From positions 453,561-517,560 of the forward strand of contig NZ_PGGU01000016.1 of assembly GCF_002872075.1 (NCBI RefSeq): a DNA stretch of 64,000 nucleotides, in the 5' to 3' direction. Positions 32,840 to 40,377 of this stretch are shown piece by piece (within the stretch, counting starts at the first letter, position 1; every line of letters starts with the position of its first letter). Source of the stretch: Microbacterium aurantiacum. Its GTDB lineage: Bacteria; Actinomycetota; Actinomycetes; Actinomycetales; Microbacteriaceae. A program made the position numbers and the translations under genes. The notes beneath the pieces were generated by a model. It saw nothing but the letters and a program-made list of their open reading frames with translations. It was not told the DNA's origin and searched no databases.

Positions 32840-35368
32840 GTGACGATCGACGTGCCGGAAGGCGGGGGCAGGCCGCATCTCTCGGCAGCCGCGCTGGATC
32901 GGCCGAGGATTCACGCGCTCTTCGACACCGCGGCACAGCTCACCGTCGTTCGCGCGGTGCACGGTGCCGGCAAGACCACGGCCATCGCCGCGTGGGATCG
33001 GCGCCGTGACGGCGACGCGATGTGGATTCGTGCAGGCGCCCGCGACACCGGCGCCTCGGATCTGGCCGCGCGCATATCGCGGCGGATGGCCGGGGCCGGC
33101 ATCCGCTCGGGTGCCGCCGTTGACACCGGCGAAGGAACCTGGCCCGCCCTCTCCGAGCTACTGGCTAACTCGCCCGCCCGTGTGATCGTCCTCGACGATG
33201 CCGGCGGGGTCTCGCCGCGCGATGCGCAGGAACTCGTGAGAGCTCTCGTGCACGCACCGCACATCAGGCTCGTCGTCGCCGCCGATCGGGTGACGTTCTT
33301 CGAGAGCCCCGCCGCTGCGCTGTATGTCGACAGGACGATCATCGGTCCGGACGACCTGATGTTCGATCTCGGGGAGATCGCGCGTTTCCTCGAGGTGGAC
33401 CACGGCGCGGCTGAACGTCTGCATCGTGCGACCGGCGGACTGCCGGTGGCCCTCCGCGCGATCGCCGAGTCGCACCGCCCGAAGCAGCGGATCGCGTTCA
33501 CCCCCGCCGCGATGGACGTCGTTGACGACTATCTCCATCTGCAGTTCGCTGAGGCCGCCCGCGACGATGGATTCCTGGCTGCACTGGCGCGGATGAGCAC
33601 CGACGACGCCATCGATCACGGCACGTCCGTGGCGCTCAGCAGCGATCCGCGCGGCGAGGCGATTCTCGATGAGGCGGCCTCCCTCGGGTTCGGCACCTGG
33701 TCCGATGCCGGCCTGTTCTCCTTCGCGCCCCCGCTCCGTTCGTTCCTGCAGCACGAGATGCGCCGCTCGTTCTCGACGGAATTGCCGGAGTTGCGCTCGA
33801 CGGCAGCGCGGGAGGCACTACGGCGAGGTGCCCCTCACGACGCTCTGCGGCTCGCCGTCGATGCGGACGACCTCGCGCTGGCGGCGCACGTCGTGCTCGT
33901 CGGCTGGTACGAGTTGCTCGAGCGGCATGGTCGAGCGGTGATCGAGACGCTGGGGTCGTTGCCATCGGCGCGACTCAAGGATCAGCCTCTGCTCGTGATG
34001 CTGCTGGCGATCTGCTACTTGGGCACGAAGGTGAGGCGCCTGCGGGGCCTGCAGCTGCTCCGGGCCGCGATCGCGTCAGCGGACTCGCCGCGGGGTGCCG
34101 TCTCCACCTTGGAGCGCCTGTACATCTGGACGGCGCAGAGCGTCGCTCTGCGGCTCGTCGGCTGGAACCGACGATCCAGCGAGGTCGCCGTGCGGGCGCT
34201 GAGACTCCTCACCGAGATGCCCGAGAGCGACTGGGAGCCCTACCGGAACGCGATCCCGCGGGTCTGCACGCAGCTGGGGCTCTGCCTTTTCTACGCAGGG
34301 CACGTACGGTCCGCGATCGAGGCGTGGGCGTTCGCCGCTGCTCTCGCGTCCGCACGCAACTCGCCGAGCGCTTTCCACAGCGTGGCCCTGATCGCCGGCG
34401 CGCACGCACTCGACGGGAACATGCCCGAGGCGGAGCAGTACGCACGAATCATCCGCGAGGGCGACTGGGACGCGCGGCTCCTGAACGGTTATCAAGGCAC
34501 CTTCTACCGCGTCGCTGAAGCGCTTCTCGCGCTCGAAGACGGAGATGTCGCGGCGGCGTCGGCACACGTGAGCGCTTTCGATCCGCACCGCGAGACCAGC
34601 GAGCATTGGCTGGTCATGGCCTCGGTCGAGACGCGGGTGCTTCTGGAGGGGCATGCTCCGGAGGCCGGGCTCGAACGGCTGGAGTCCCTCGTCGCCGCAC
34701 GAGGGAAGGAGGCGTCGCGGACCGTGGCTAGGCAGCGATTGGCTGCCTCCCGCATCCACCTGCATCTCGCACGCGGTTCCGACGCCCGGGCGAAGCACAT
34801 CTGGGAACAGGATGCTGCCGGCGACGGCTACGAGAGCGTCGTGCTGGCGGCCCGTATCGCTCTGGCGGACGGTCGCCCGTTCGATGCCCTGCGCCTGCTC
34901 TCGCGCACGGATTCCGTGGCACCGAATGCGCGGCTGCGCGCCGAGGCCGCTGCCATCACGGCGGCGGCGACGATCAGGACAGCAGGACCCGACGCGGCAT
35001 CGCGGCCCCTGCGTGTGCTCGACGCCGTGCTCGACGACCGACGGCTCCGCACACCGCTCACGTATCTTCCGCCGGACGACCTGATCGCAGTCGGCGAGTT
35101 GCTCGGCACGCGCGAAGGCGGGACCGCGCCCGAGTCGAGCATCTTTCCGCCGCGCCGTCGGCGTCCCCGTCTCTCGGGGCGTGAGCGTGTGGTTCTCCGA
35201 GCCCTGCACTCCAGCGAACCGCTCCCGGGCATCGCCGATGAGCTCGGCGTCTCGGTGAACACGATCAAGACGCAGCTGCGCAGCCTCTACCGGAAGCTCG
35301 ACGTGCCGGATCGGGCCTCCGCGATCTCCCGCAGCCACGAACTGCGACTTCTCGACAGCGACGGCTGA
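32840..35368 (+). CDS. Large LuxR family regulator with AAA-like ATPase (LAL/MalT-like)
   Basis: 842 aa from the GTG at 32840, which has GGGAAGGGGG five to six bases upstream; an ATG at 32798 gives 14 more residues without a ribosome site. An N-terminal STAND-type ATPase region carries Walker A HGAGKTTAIAAWD and Walker B ARVIVLDDA. The middle (about 320-760) is helical TPR/MalT-like. The C-terminus is a LuxR helix-turn-helix: LSGRERVVLRALHS, IADELGVSVNTIKTQLRSLYRKL. Such regulators are activated by a small inducer and ATP. No target gene is linked, and it converges on a membrane protein gene with a 4-bp gap. Confidence 0.88.
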   Translation: MTIDVPEGGGRPHLSAAALDRPRIHALFDTAAQLTVVRAVHGAGKTTAIAAWDRRRDGDAMWIRAGARDTGASDLAARISRRMAGAGIRSGAAVDTGEGTWPALSELLANSPARVIVLDDAGGVSPRDAQELVRALVHAPHIRLVVAADRVTFFESPAAALYVDRTIIGPDDLMFDLGEIARFLEVDHGAAERLHRATGGLPVALRAIAESHRPKQRIAFTPAAMDVVDDYLHLQFAEAARDDGFLAALARMSTDDAIDHGTSVALSSDPRGEAILDEAASLGFGTWSDAGLFSFAPPLRSFLQHEMRRSFSTELPELRSTAAREALRRGAPHDALRLAVDADDLALAAHVVLVGWYELLERHGRAVIETLGSLPSARLKDQPLLVMLLAICYLGTKVRRLRGLQLLRAAIASADSPRGAVSTLERLYIWTAQSVALRLVGWNRRSSEVAVRALRLLTEMPESDWEPYRNAIPRVCTQLGLCLFYAGHVRSAIEAWAFAAALASARNSPSAFHSVALIAGAHALDGNMPEAEQYARIIREGDWDARLLNGYQGTFYRVAEALLALEDGDVAAASAHVSAFDPHRETSEHWLVMASVETRVLLEGHAPEAGLERLESLVAARGKEASRTVARQRLAASRIHLHLARGSDARAKHIWEQDAAGDGYESVVLAARIALADGRPFDALRLLSRTDSVAPNARLRAEAAAITAAATIRTAGPDAASRPLRVLDAVLDDRRLRTPLTYLPPDDLIAVGELLGTREGGTAPESSIFPPRRRRPRLSGRERVVLRALHSSEPLPGIADELGVSVNTIKTQLRSLYRKLDVPDRASAISRSHELRLLDSDG

Positions 35369-35372
35369 GCGC

Positions 35373-35918
35373 CTAGCGGCCGACGCCGGCCCTTCGCAGC
35401 ATCCGCGCGATCGTGCTCACGAGCACGGCCACCACGCTCTCCCCGATCAGTCTTCCGGCCAGGGTCGCCGTCAGCACGAAGGGCGTGAGGTGCTCGGGAG
35501 AGAACGCCGCCAACGAGATCGCGAACAGAGCCACCGCCACGGCAGCGGCGCCGACGGTGAGACGGCGCGTCGACACCGGACCCTTCCACGTCACGAGATC
35601 GAAGACGATGCCGGCTGTCAGCAGCGGTACCGCTGACAGCAGGCCGATGGGTGAGAAGGCGACGACCATGATCGCCGTGATTCCGGCGGTGATCGTCGCA
35701 GTGCCTGTGGCGCGGGTCAGGATGCGGGCGAGCAGAGGCATCGCCGTGTTGGCCGAGGCGAGGAGCGCATAGAGGGGCGGCGCCGCCGGGGCGGCGGCAG
35801 CCAGCACCGGGAGCAGCGCCAAGAACATGCCGGTCTGCACTGCGGCGAGAGCCGCCGAGACGAGAAGCGCCCTCGTCGGGGTGGATGCCGCGAGGGCGGG
35901 GCGAGGGGCGGCGGACAC
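35373..35918 (-). CDS. Integral membrane protein of unknown function
   Basis: 181 aa from the GTG at 35918. About five membrane helices are predicted (residues about 15-42, 50-66, 72-105, 120-142 and 150-172). The loop between the third and fourth helices is basic (TWKGPVSTRR). Size and topology resemble an ECF transporter S component, but no AxxxA-rich signature or partner genes are visible, so I leave it unnamed. A TAAGCT box exactly six bases before the GTG suggests leaderless transcription. Confidence 0.7.
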   Translation of the reverse strand: MSAAPRPALAASTPTRALLVSAALAAVQTGMFLALLPVLAAAAPAAPPLYALLASANTAMPLLARILTRATGTATITAGITAIMVVAFSPIGLLSAVPLLTAGIVFDLVTWKGPVSTRRLTVGAAAVAVALFAISLAAFSPEHLTPFVLTATLAGRLIGESVVAVLVSTIARMLRRAGVGR

Positions 35919-36212
35919 CCGTCGAGCTTACGGCGGCGTGCGGGGTGAAGGTCCGGGGTGAGGAAAACGCGGGGGGCGGGAGCGGCGATCCCGTCCGCCA
36001 TAGGCTCATCGCGCCCGGTCGGTCGTCCGCCATGCCGTGGCAGATCCCCGATGTCGATGGCGACACGACACCGTGCCCGAACGCGAGCACGACACGTCAT
36101 CACAGTCCGCGAGCTGCGCGCAGAACGTCGCGCGGCCCGTGGGCCGGTCCTCGTCGTGCCGTTTCCCGTGAGGACACATCCTGATGCCTCGCCCCGAACA
36201 AGAAAGTCACAC
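35919..36212. other. Intergenic region between divergent genes
   Basis: It holds the leaderless promoter of the membrane protein at its left end (35925-35930). The right end has a weak AGAAAG ribosome site for the Tat-exported protein. I see no further structure and no convincing gene; the short frames here lack coding character. Confidence 0.5.
35925..35930 (-). promoter_or_regulatory. Leaderless -10 box of the 181-aa membrane protein gene
   Basis: TAAGCT on the minus strand, then six bases (cgacgg), then GTG at 35918. Confidence 0.5.
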
Positions 36213-36824
36213 GTGAACGAGCACTCCCCCTTTGCATCCACGTCGATCTCCACGCCGACGCGCCGCACGCTGATCAAGGCGGCCGCATGGTCGGTGCCGG
36301 TGATCGCGGTGGCCGTCGCGACGCCGCTCGCCGCGGCGAGCGGCGCCGAGCCGCAGCCGGCGCCCGGTGGCGGTCTCTCCGTGTGGCAGGGCGGCACCTC
36401 GGTGCAGACGTGGACGCTGACGCAGCCGAACCGCGTGCAGCTCAACTCCGGCCAGAACGTCGGCTTCGAGTCCTTCAACCCGGACACCGGCGATGCACAG
36501 CCCGCGGGCACCTTCCGCTCCGGCGTGGTGACCGTGACGATCCAGTGGGGCGCAGGCAACGGCGTCGCCGACCCGACGAGCTACCGGCTCGAGGAGCGCA
36601 CCCTCAACGGCTGGGTGCGGGTCGGCCCCGCCCCGGCTGAGACCACGAGCGGATCGGTGCAGTACACCTACGTCGGCATCCTCAACGGAGCGGCGAACAT
36701 CGTCCCGCTGCCCGTCGTCTGGCTCTACCCGTCTGCGGGTGGTGCGCTGACCCCGACCTACGTGAACACCTCGCTCTCCTCGGAGTTCCTGAGCGAGAAG
36801 ACCTCCGGCTCGCGCGTGCCGTAA
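36213..36824 (+). CDS. Tat-exported protein of unknown function
   Basis: 203 aa from the GTG at 36213 (VNEHSPF). The twin-arginine signal TRRTLIKAAAWSVPVIAVAV is followed by cleavage near AAASGA. The mature part of about 165 residues is beta-rich, with Thr/Gly/Asn strands (VTVTIQWGAGNGVADPTSY, 'YTYVGILNGAANIVPLPVVWLY') and no cysteines, resembling an immunoglobulin-like or CARDB-type fold. No sorting signal or lipobox is visible, so it is probably secreted or loosely wall-bound. The ribosome site is weak. A strong terminator follows, so this is likely a single-gene transcript. Confidence 0.75.
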   Translation: MNEHSPFASTSISTPTRRTLIKAAAWSVPVIAVAVATPLAAASGAEPQPAPGGGLSVWQGGTSVQTWTLTQPNRVQLNSGQNVGFESFNPDTGDAQPAGTFRSGVVTVTIQWGAGNGVADPTSYRLEERTLNGWVRVGPAPAETTSGSVQYTYVGILNGAANIVPLPVVWLYPSAGGALTPTYVNTSLSSEFLSEKTSGSRVP

Positions 36825-36845
36825 ACCGCACAGGCGTCACGCAAG

Positions 36846-36880
36846 GAAGGAACCCCCGGATCATCGGGGGTTCCTTCTTT
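36846..36880 (+). terminator. Terminator of the Tat-exported protein gene
   Basis: GAAGGAACCCCCG (36846-36858), loop GATCAT, CGGGGGTTCCTTC (36865-36877), then TTT. A 13-bp perfect stem with a short T run. Confidence 0.9.
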
Positions 36881-37018
36881 CGCGTTCGGGCGGCGCGCCG
36901 GGCGGGACGGTGCGTTCTGCAGGACGATGTCACAGTTGTCGGAGCATCCGACGGCGTGTCGCCCGATAGGTGTGCATCCGTCCTGCAGATGGCACGCGCT
37001 CGGGAGCGGATGCCGACG

Positions 37019-37819
37019 TCAGGGACGTGCGACCGGCTGCTGCAGCTCGGTGACCCAATCGGACTGGTCCTCCGACACCGCCCGCACGTAGAGCTCACGG
37101 CACGGCCCGTTCGGCACGTAACCGCGAGCGAGGATCTCGGCGTGCACGGCGTCCCAGCTCTCCCGGATGCGGTCCATCGCCCCGAGATGCACGCCGCAGA
37201 TCGCGACCTCCACGGCAGGGAGGTCGACGATGCCGAAACCCTCTCGCCGATCGCCGTTGTAGGCGTAGCCGGCGGTGATCTCCATGCCGTCGTCGGTCAG
37301 GCGGTACTGGGCGATCGGAGTGGACAGCGCTCCGCACTCGTCGCCGAGTACGTCTTCAATGCTCGCGAACAGCGGCCCGACGGCGTCTCCGACTTCTGCG
37401 TGCGCGACGGATGCCGTGTGCGCGGCGAGCCGCACCGCCGGCAGCGGCTTCTGGATGATCTCGATGGGTGACATGCGTTTCTCCTTCTCGATGAGGTGGA
37501 GCCTGCGTTCCACGTCGACGAGCCGGTTCGCTGCGACCCGGTGCTCCTCCTCGACCTCCGCCTGGCGGACGCGCAGCAGCACCGCGATCCGGTCGGCGTC
37601 GATCCCCTGCTCGAGGATCAGCGCGATGTCATCGAGGCCGAAGCCCAGATGGCGCAGCGCGACGATCCGGTGCAGCCGTTCCAGCTGCGAGGGGTCGTAG
37701 GAGCGATAGCCGGTGAACTCGTCGACATGGTCGGGAACGAGCAGCCCGGCGGTGTCCCAGTGCCGAAGCATCCGATGGGTCACCTGGCCGATCTGCGCGA
37801 AGGCTCCGATTGACAACAT
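37019..37819 (-). CDS. MerR family regulator with GyrI-like effector domain
   Basis: 266 aa. The N-terminal MerR helix-turn-helix is LSIGAFAQIGQVTHRMLRHW, then 'GLLVPDHVDEFTGYRSYDPSQLERL'. A dimerisation coiled coil spans about 75-112, and a GyrI-like/BmrR-type effector domain covers about 120-260, starting IEIIQKPLPAVRLAAHT and including 'GVHLGAMDRIRESWDAVHAEI'. Such proteins sense hydrophobic cationic compounds. Upstream on its strand are TTGACA (complement of 37851-37856) and a TGTCAGTGTCA repeat, which could be the MerR-bound promoter. No dedicated efflux gene is adjacent on this strand. Confidence 0.9.
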   Translation of the reverse strand: MLSIGAFAQIGQVTHRMLRHWDTAGLLVPDHVDEFTGYRSYDPSQLERLHRIVALRHLGFGLDDIALILEQGIDADRIAVLLRVRQAEVEEEHRVAANRLVDVERRLHLIEKEKRMSPIEIIQKPLPAVRLAAHTASVAHAEVGDAVGPLFASIEDVLGDECGALSTPIAQYRLTDDGMEITAGYAYNGDRREGFGIVDLPAVEVAICGVHLGAMDRIRESWDAVHAEILARGYVPNGPCRELYVRAVSEDQSDWVTELQQPVARP

Positions 37820-37888
37820 GTCTCAGTTCTCCCGCCTTCCACAGTGTCAGTGTCAAGTCTCCCGCAGGCCACGTATCTCGCGAGCCCC

Positions 37889-37985
37889 GTTCACAACTCC
37901 TCAGAAACGCGACGGATGCTCCGGGCGATCTGCGCGGTGATGCGCAGTTCTCGCCCGGAGCATCCGAAATTGAGGAGTTGTGAAC
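37889..37985. repeat. Palindromic element, copy B (97 bp) with 6-bp flanking duplication
   Basis: GTTCACAACTCCTCA (37889-37903) pairs exactly with TGAGGAGTTGTGAAC (37971-37985). A second perfect arm lies inside: CGGATGCTCCGGGCGA (37913-37928) with TCGCCCGGAGCATCCG (37951-37966). A third is CTGCGC with GCGCAG. AGCCCC occurs immediately on both sides (37883-37888 and 37986-37991), which looks like a target-site duplication. It lies just past the ABC permease stop, so it could also terminate transcription. Confidence 0.88.
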
Positions 37986-37994
37986 AGCCCCCGC

Positions 37995-38681
37995 CTAGGG
38001 GATCGCCCTCCGGAAGGCGAGGAACGAGATCCCGGCCATGATCGCGATCGCCACGAGTCCCCAGAGCGCGAGGCCCAGGGCGCCCAGATCGAGGATGCCG
38101 GTCCACACGGTTCCCCAGAGCTCGAGCTTGGTGGTGAGGTACACCAGCCCGACCAGGATCAGCCCGAGCCCCAGCCCGATGAGGGTGAGCACCATCGTTC
38201 CCCAGCTCTTGTAGATCGTCGCGCAGGTGAATCCGATGATGAAGATGAACAGGGCCAGGGTGGCGTACACGAATCCAGCCGCGAGCGGCCCCGCTTCCCA
38301 GACCCACGGCAGGTGGAAGAACCACCCGTTGACGCCCCAGCCGTTGGTCGCCAGTTCGATCAGGCCGCCGACGATGAAGATCGCACCGAGGATCGCGCTG
38401 GTGAGCGCCGCGGTGATCAGCGTGCCGAGGTAGAACTCCCGGCGGGTGATGCTCAGCGCCTGCGAGAACGGGAACGTCATCGTCAGGGCTTGGATGCCGA
38501 CGAACAGGAAGTACCAGAGCGGAGCCTGGCTGCCGCCGCCGTACTTGGGCTCGTCGATCGGGATCATCGCGGAGATGAGGATCGAGATGAGCAGCGAGCC
38601 GCCGACGATCATCAGCGGAACCCAGATGTACGTCTGCTTGTTGATGAGCTGCAGGCGGATGACTTTCAGAGTGCGAAGCAT
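37995..38681 (-). CDS. ABC-2 type transporter permease
   Basis: 228 aa with six membrane helices. N-terminal 'LRTLKVIRLQLINKQTYIWVPLMIVGGSLLISILI' is one helix after a short cytoplasmic part; 'WYFLFVGIQALTMTFPFSQALSITRREFYLGTL' is the ABC-2 gate region. It ends LAFRRAIP. The start overlaps the ATPase stop by 1 base (TGATG). Third gene of the YtrA-type operon. It likely forms the channel for export of an unknown substrate, perhaps a cell-wall-active compound, as for YtrBCDEF of Bacillus. Confidence 0.85.
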   Translation of the reverse strand: MLRTLKVIRLQLINKQTYIWVPLMIVGGSLLISILISAMIPIDEPKYGGGSQAPLWYFLFVGIQALTMTFPFSQALSITRREFYLGTLITAALTSAILGAIFIVGGLIELATNGWGVNGWFFHLPWVWEAGPLAAGFVYATLALFIFIIGFTCATIYKSWGTMVLTLIGLGLGLILVGLVYLTTKLELWGTVWTGILDLGALGLALWGLVAIAIMAGISFLAFRRAIP

Positions 38682-39574
38682 CAGCGGACCCCCTCGGAGA
38701 TGGTCGCGCCCGACTGGGTCAGGCGCACGATCAGTTGCTGGAGCGAGACGGGCGCGAGGTCGAGACCTTCATCGCTCACCGCGGCTCGTTCTTCGGCGGA
38801 CAGCGCGCCGAGGACGGTGACGGATGCCACCCGGCCGAGCGCTTCACGGTGCAGCACCTCGCGGCCGGCCGACCAGGCGTCGACCTTCGCGGCTTCGCCG
38901 ACGATCGTGACGGCGCGGTCGCGCACGGCATCCGTGTCCTCGTCGAGGATGATGCGTCCGTTGTCGATGACGATCACCTTCTCGATGAGGTTGGAGACCT
39001 CGTCGATCAGGTGCGACGACAGGATGATGGTGCGCGGATACTCAGAGTAGTCCGCGAGCAGGCGGTCATAGAAGATCTGCCGGGCGACCGCGTCGAGGCC
39101 GAGGTACGGCTCGTCGAAGAAGGTGATCTCGGCCCGCGATGCGAGGCCGATGATCACGCCGACGGCGGAGAGCTGCCCTCGAGAGAGCTTCTTGATCCGC
39201 TGCTTCATCGGCAACTGGAAGTCCTCGATGAGCTGGTCGGCGAAGTCCTGGTCCCAGTTCGGGAAGAACAAAGCGGCCGAGCCGATCGCCACCTTCGGAG
39301 TCGCGTCCTCGGGGTACTTCTGGCTCTCGCGCACGAAGCAGAGCCGGCTCAGCACGTGCGTGTTCTCGTACGGGTGCTGACCGAACACCTTCACCGATCC
39401 GGAGCTGGCGAAGTTCTGCGCCGTGAGGATCGACATCAGCGTCGTCTTGCCGGCGCCGTTGCGGCCGAGGAGGCCGTAGATCGCACCGCCCTCGACGGTG
39501 AGCGAGACGTTGTCGAGCGCGCGCTTGTCCTTGTATCGCTTGGTGAGGTTCTGCACCTCGATGACGGTGGTCAT
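38681..39574 (-). CDS. ABC transporter ATP-binding protein (YtrB-like)
   Basis: 297 aa. Walker A is GLLGRNGAGKTTLMSIL (about residue 34), Q-loop region FVRESQKYPED, signature KLSRGQLSAVGVIIGLA (LSRGQ in place of LSGGQ), Walker B ITFFDEPYLGLDA, and H-loop ILSSHLIDEV. A C-terminal domain of about 80 residues follows, in which drug-exporter ATPases of this type bind partners. The start overlaps the GntR stop by 4 bp and the end touches the permease start. Confidence 0.9.
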   Translation of the reverse strand: MTTVIEVQNLTKRYKDKRALDNVSLTVEGGAIYGLLGRNGAGKTTLMSILTAQNFASSGSVKVFGQHPYENTHVLSRLCFVRESQKYPEDATPKVAIGSAALFFPNWDQDFADQLIEDFQLPMKQRIKKLSRGQLSAVGVIIGLASRAEITFFDEPYLGLDAVARQIFYDRLLADYSEYPRTIILSSHLIDEVSNLIEKVIVIDNGRIILDEDTDAVRDRAVTIVGEAAKVDAWSAGREVLHREALGRVASVTVLGALSAEERAAVSDEGLDLAPVSLQQLIVRLTQSGATISEGVR

Positions 39575-39951
39575 GCGGGGTTCTTCCCTTCTGTGGTGGT
39601 GGAACGCTCCTGCAGCAGAGTGGCGAGGTCGGAGACGTCGAGGCCGAGCGTGCGCGCTTCGGCGAGGAGCGGGTCGATGAAGCGGTCGGCGAAGGCCTCT
39701 CGCCGTTCGCCGAGCAGCAGAGTGCGTGCTCCCTCGGCGACGAACATGCCGATGCCTCGGCGCTTGTAGATCACTCCCTTGTCGGTGAGCACGGCGACTC
39801 CCTTCGCTGCGGTTGCGGGGTTGATGCGGTAGAACGCGGCGAGCTCGTTCGTCGAGGGCGCCTGGGCCTCCTCGGCGAGCGAACCGTCGAGGATCGAGTC
39901 CTCGATCTGTTCGGCGATCTGGAGGAAGAGGGGTTTGCCTTCTTCGATCAC
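39571..39951 (-). CDS. GntR family regulator, YtrA subfamily
   Basis: 126 aa from the GTG at 39951, which has a GGAGG ribosome site six bases away. The GntR winged helix is FLQIAEQIEDSILDGSL, 'APSTNELAAFYRINPATAAKGVAVLTDKGVIYKRRGIGMFV'. The short C-terminal tail (about 50 residues) is that of YtrA regulators, which repress ABC transporter operons starting with their own gene. The near-perfect 24-bp palindrome just upstream (39972-39995) is its obvious operator. Inducers for this subfamily include cell-wall-active peptides. Confidence 0.92.
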   Translation of the reverse strand: MIEEGKPLFLQIAEQIEDSILDGSLAEEAQAPSTNELAAFYRINPATAAKGVAVLTDKGVIYKRRGIGMFVAEGARTLLLGERREAFADRFIDPLLAEARTLGLDVSDLATLLQERSTTTEGKNPA

Positions 39952-39971
39952 GTGTCCTCCGCGGGTTAGTG

Positions 39972-39995
39972 GGTTACTTACTCGAGTAGGTAACC
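39972..39995. promoter_or_regulatory. YtrA-type operator palindrome
   Basis: GGTTACTTACTC followed directly by GAGTAGGTAACC, symmetric except for one T/G pair. It lies 20 bases upstream of the GntR start, where it would block transcription of the operon. YtrA-type regulators bind long palindromes of this kind. Confidence 0.8.
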
Positions 39996-40049
39996 ATAGA
40001 ACCTGGATGCGTGTCAACCCGATCAGCACCCAGGTCGCCCTTGACGATT

Positions 40050-40088
40050 CTGTACCGGTACAGTAACGTCGTTCTATACCGATACAGA
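40050..40088 (+). promoter_or_regulatory. Tandem TetR-like operators over a promoter
   Basis: Two related palindromes: CTGTACCGGTACAG (40050-40063, perfect) and TCTATACCGATACAGA (40073-40088, imperfect). TTGACG (40041-40046) followed by 17 bases and TAACGT (40064-40069) looks like a sigma-70 promoter. The palindromes would cover the spacer and the start site. No TetR gene is adjacent. Confidence 0.65.
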
Positions 40089-40099
40089 AGGGAACGATA

Positions 40100-40339
40100 A
40101 TGGACCACTCGACGATCTCCGCGCTTGTCTCGGCGGAGCGCCTCGCAGAGACGCTCGACCCTCACGACCAGCAGCGACGGGAGGCTTTGACTGCCCGGGA
40201 TCGCCGGTACGCGGCGCAACGCCGCGCGGTCGCGATGCGGCGGGTCCGAGAGGCGCTCGCTCGCGGACTGCGACGTATTGCCGAACTCATCGAGCCGCCT
40301 CGCCCGAGCTGCGCCACCGTCGTCTCCGACCGCGCATAG
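40100..40339 (+). CDS. Small basic protein of unknown function (79 aa)
   Basis: The ATG at 40100 follows AAGGGAACG, a fair ribosome site. The protein is helical and arginine-rich (RRYAAQRRAVAMRRVREALA), without membrane segments, cysteines except one near the end, or recognisable motifs. It could be a nucleic-acid-binding protein or a regulator. It lies directly behind a strong operator-type promoter and is likely regulated. It is separated by 38 bases from the LacI gene and might be transcribed with it. Codon use is high-GC like the neighbours, which supports a real gene. Confidence 0.55.
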   Translation: MDHSTISALVSAERLAETLDPHDQQRREALTARDRRYAAQRRAVAMRRVREALARGLRRIAELIEPPRPSCATVVSDRA

Positions 40340-40377
40340 GGAAACGGTCGGGCAGAATGATGGCGGAGGTGGACGTG

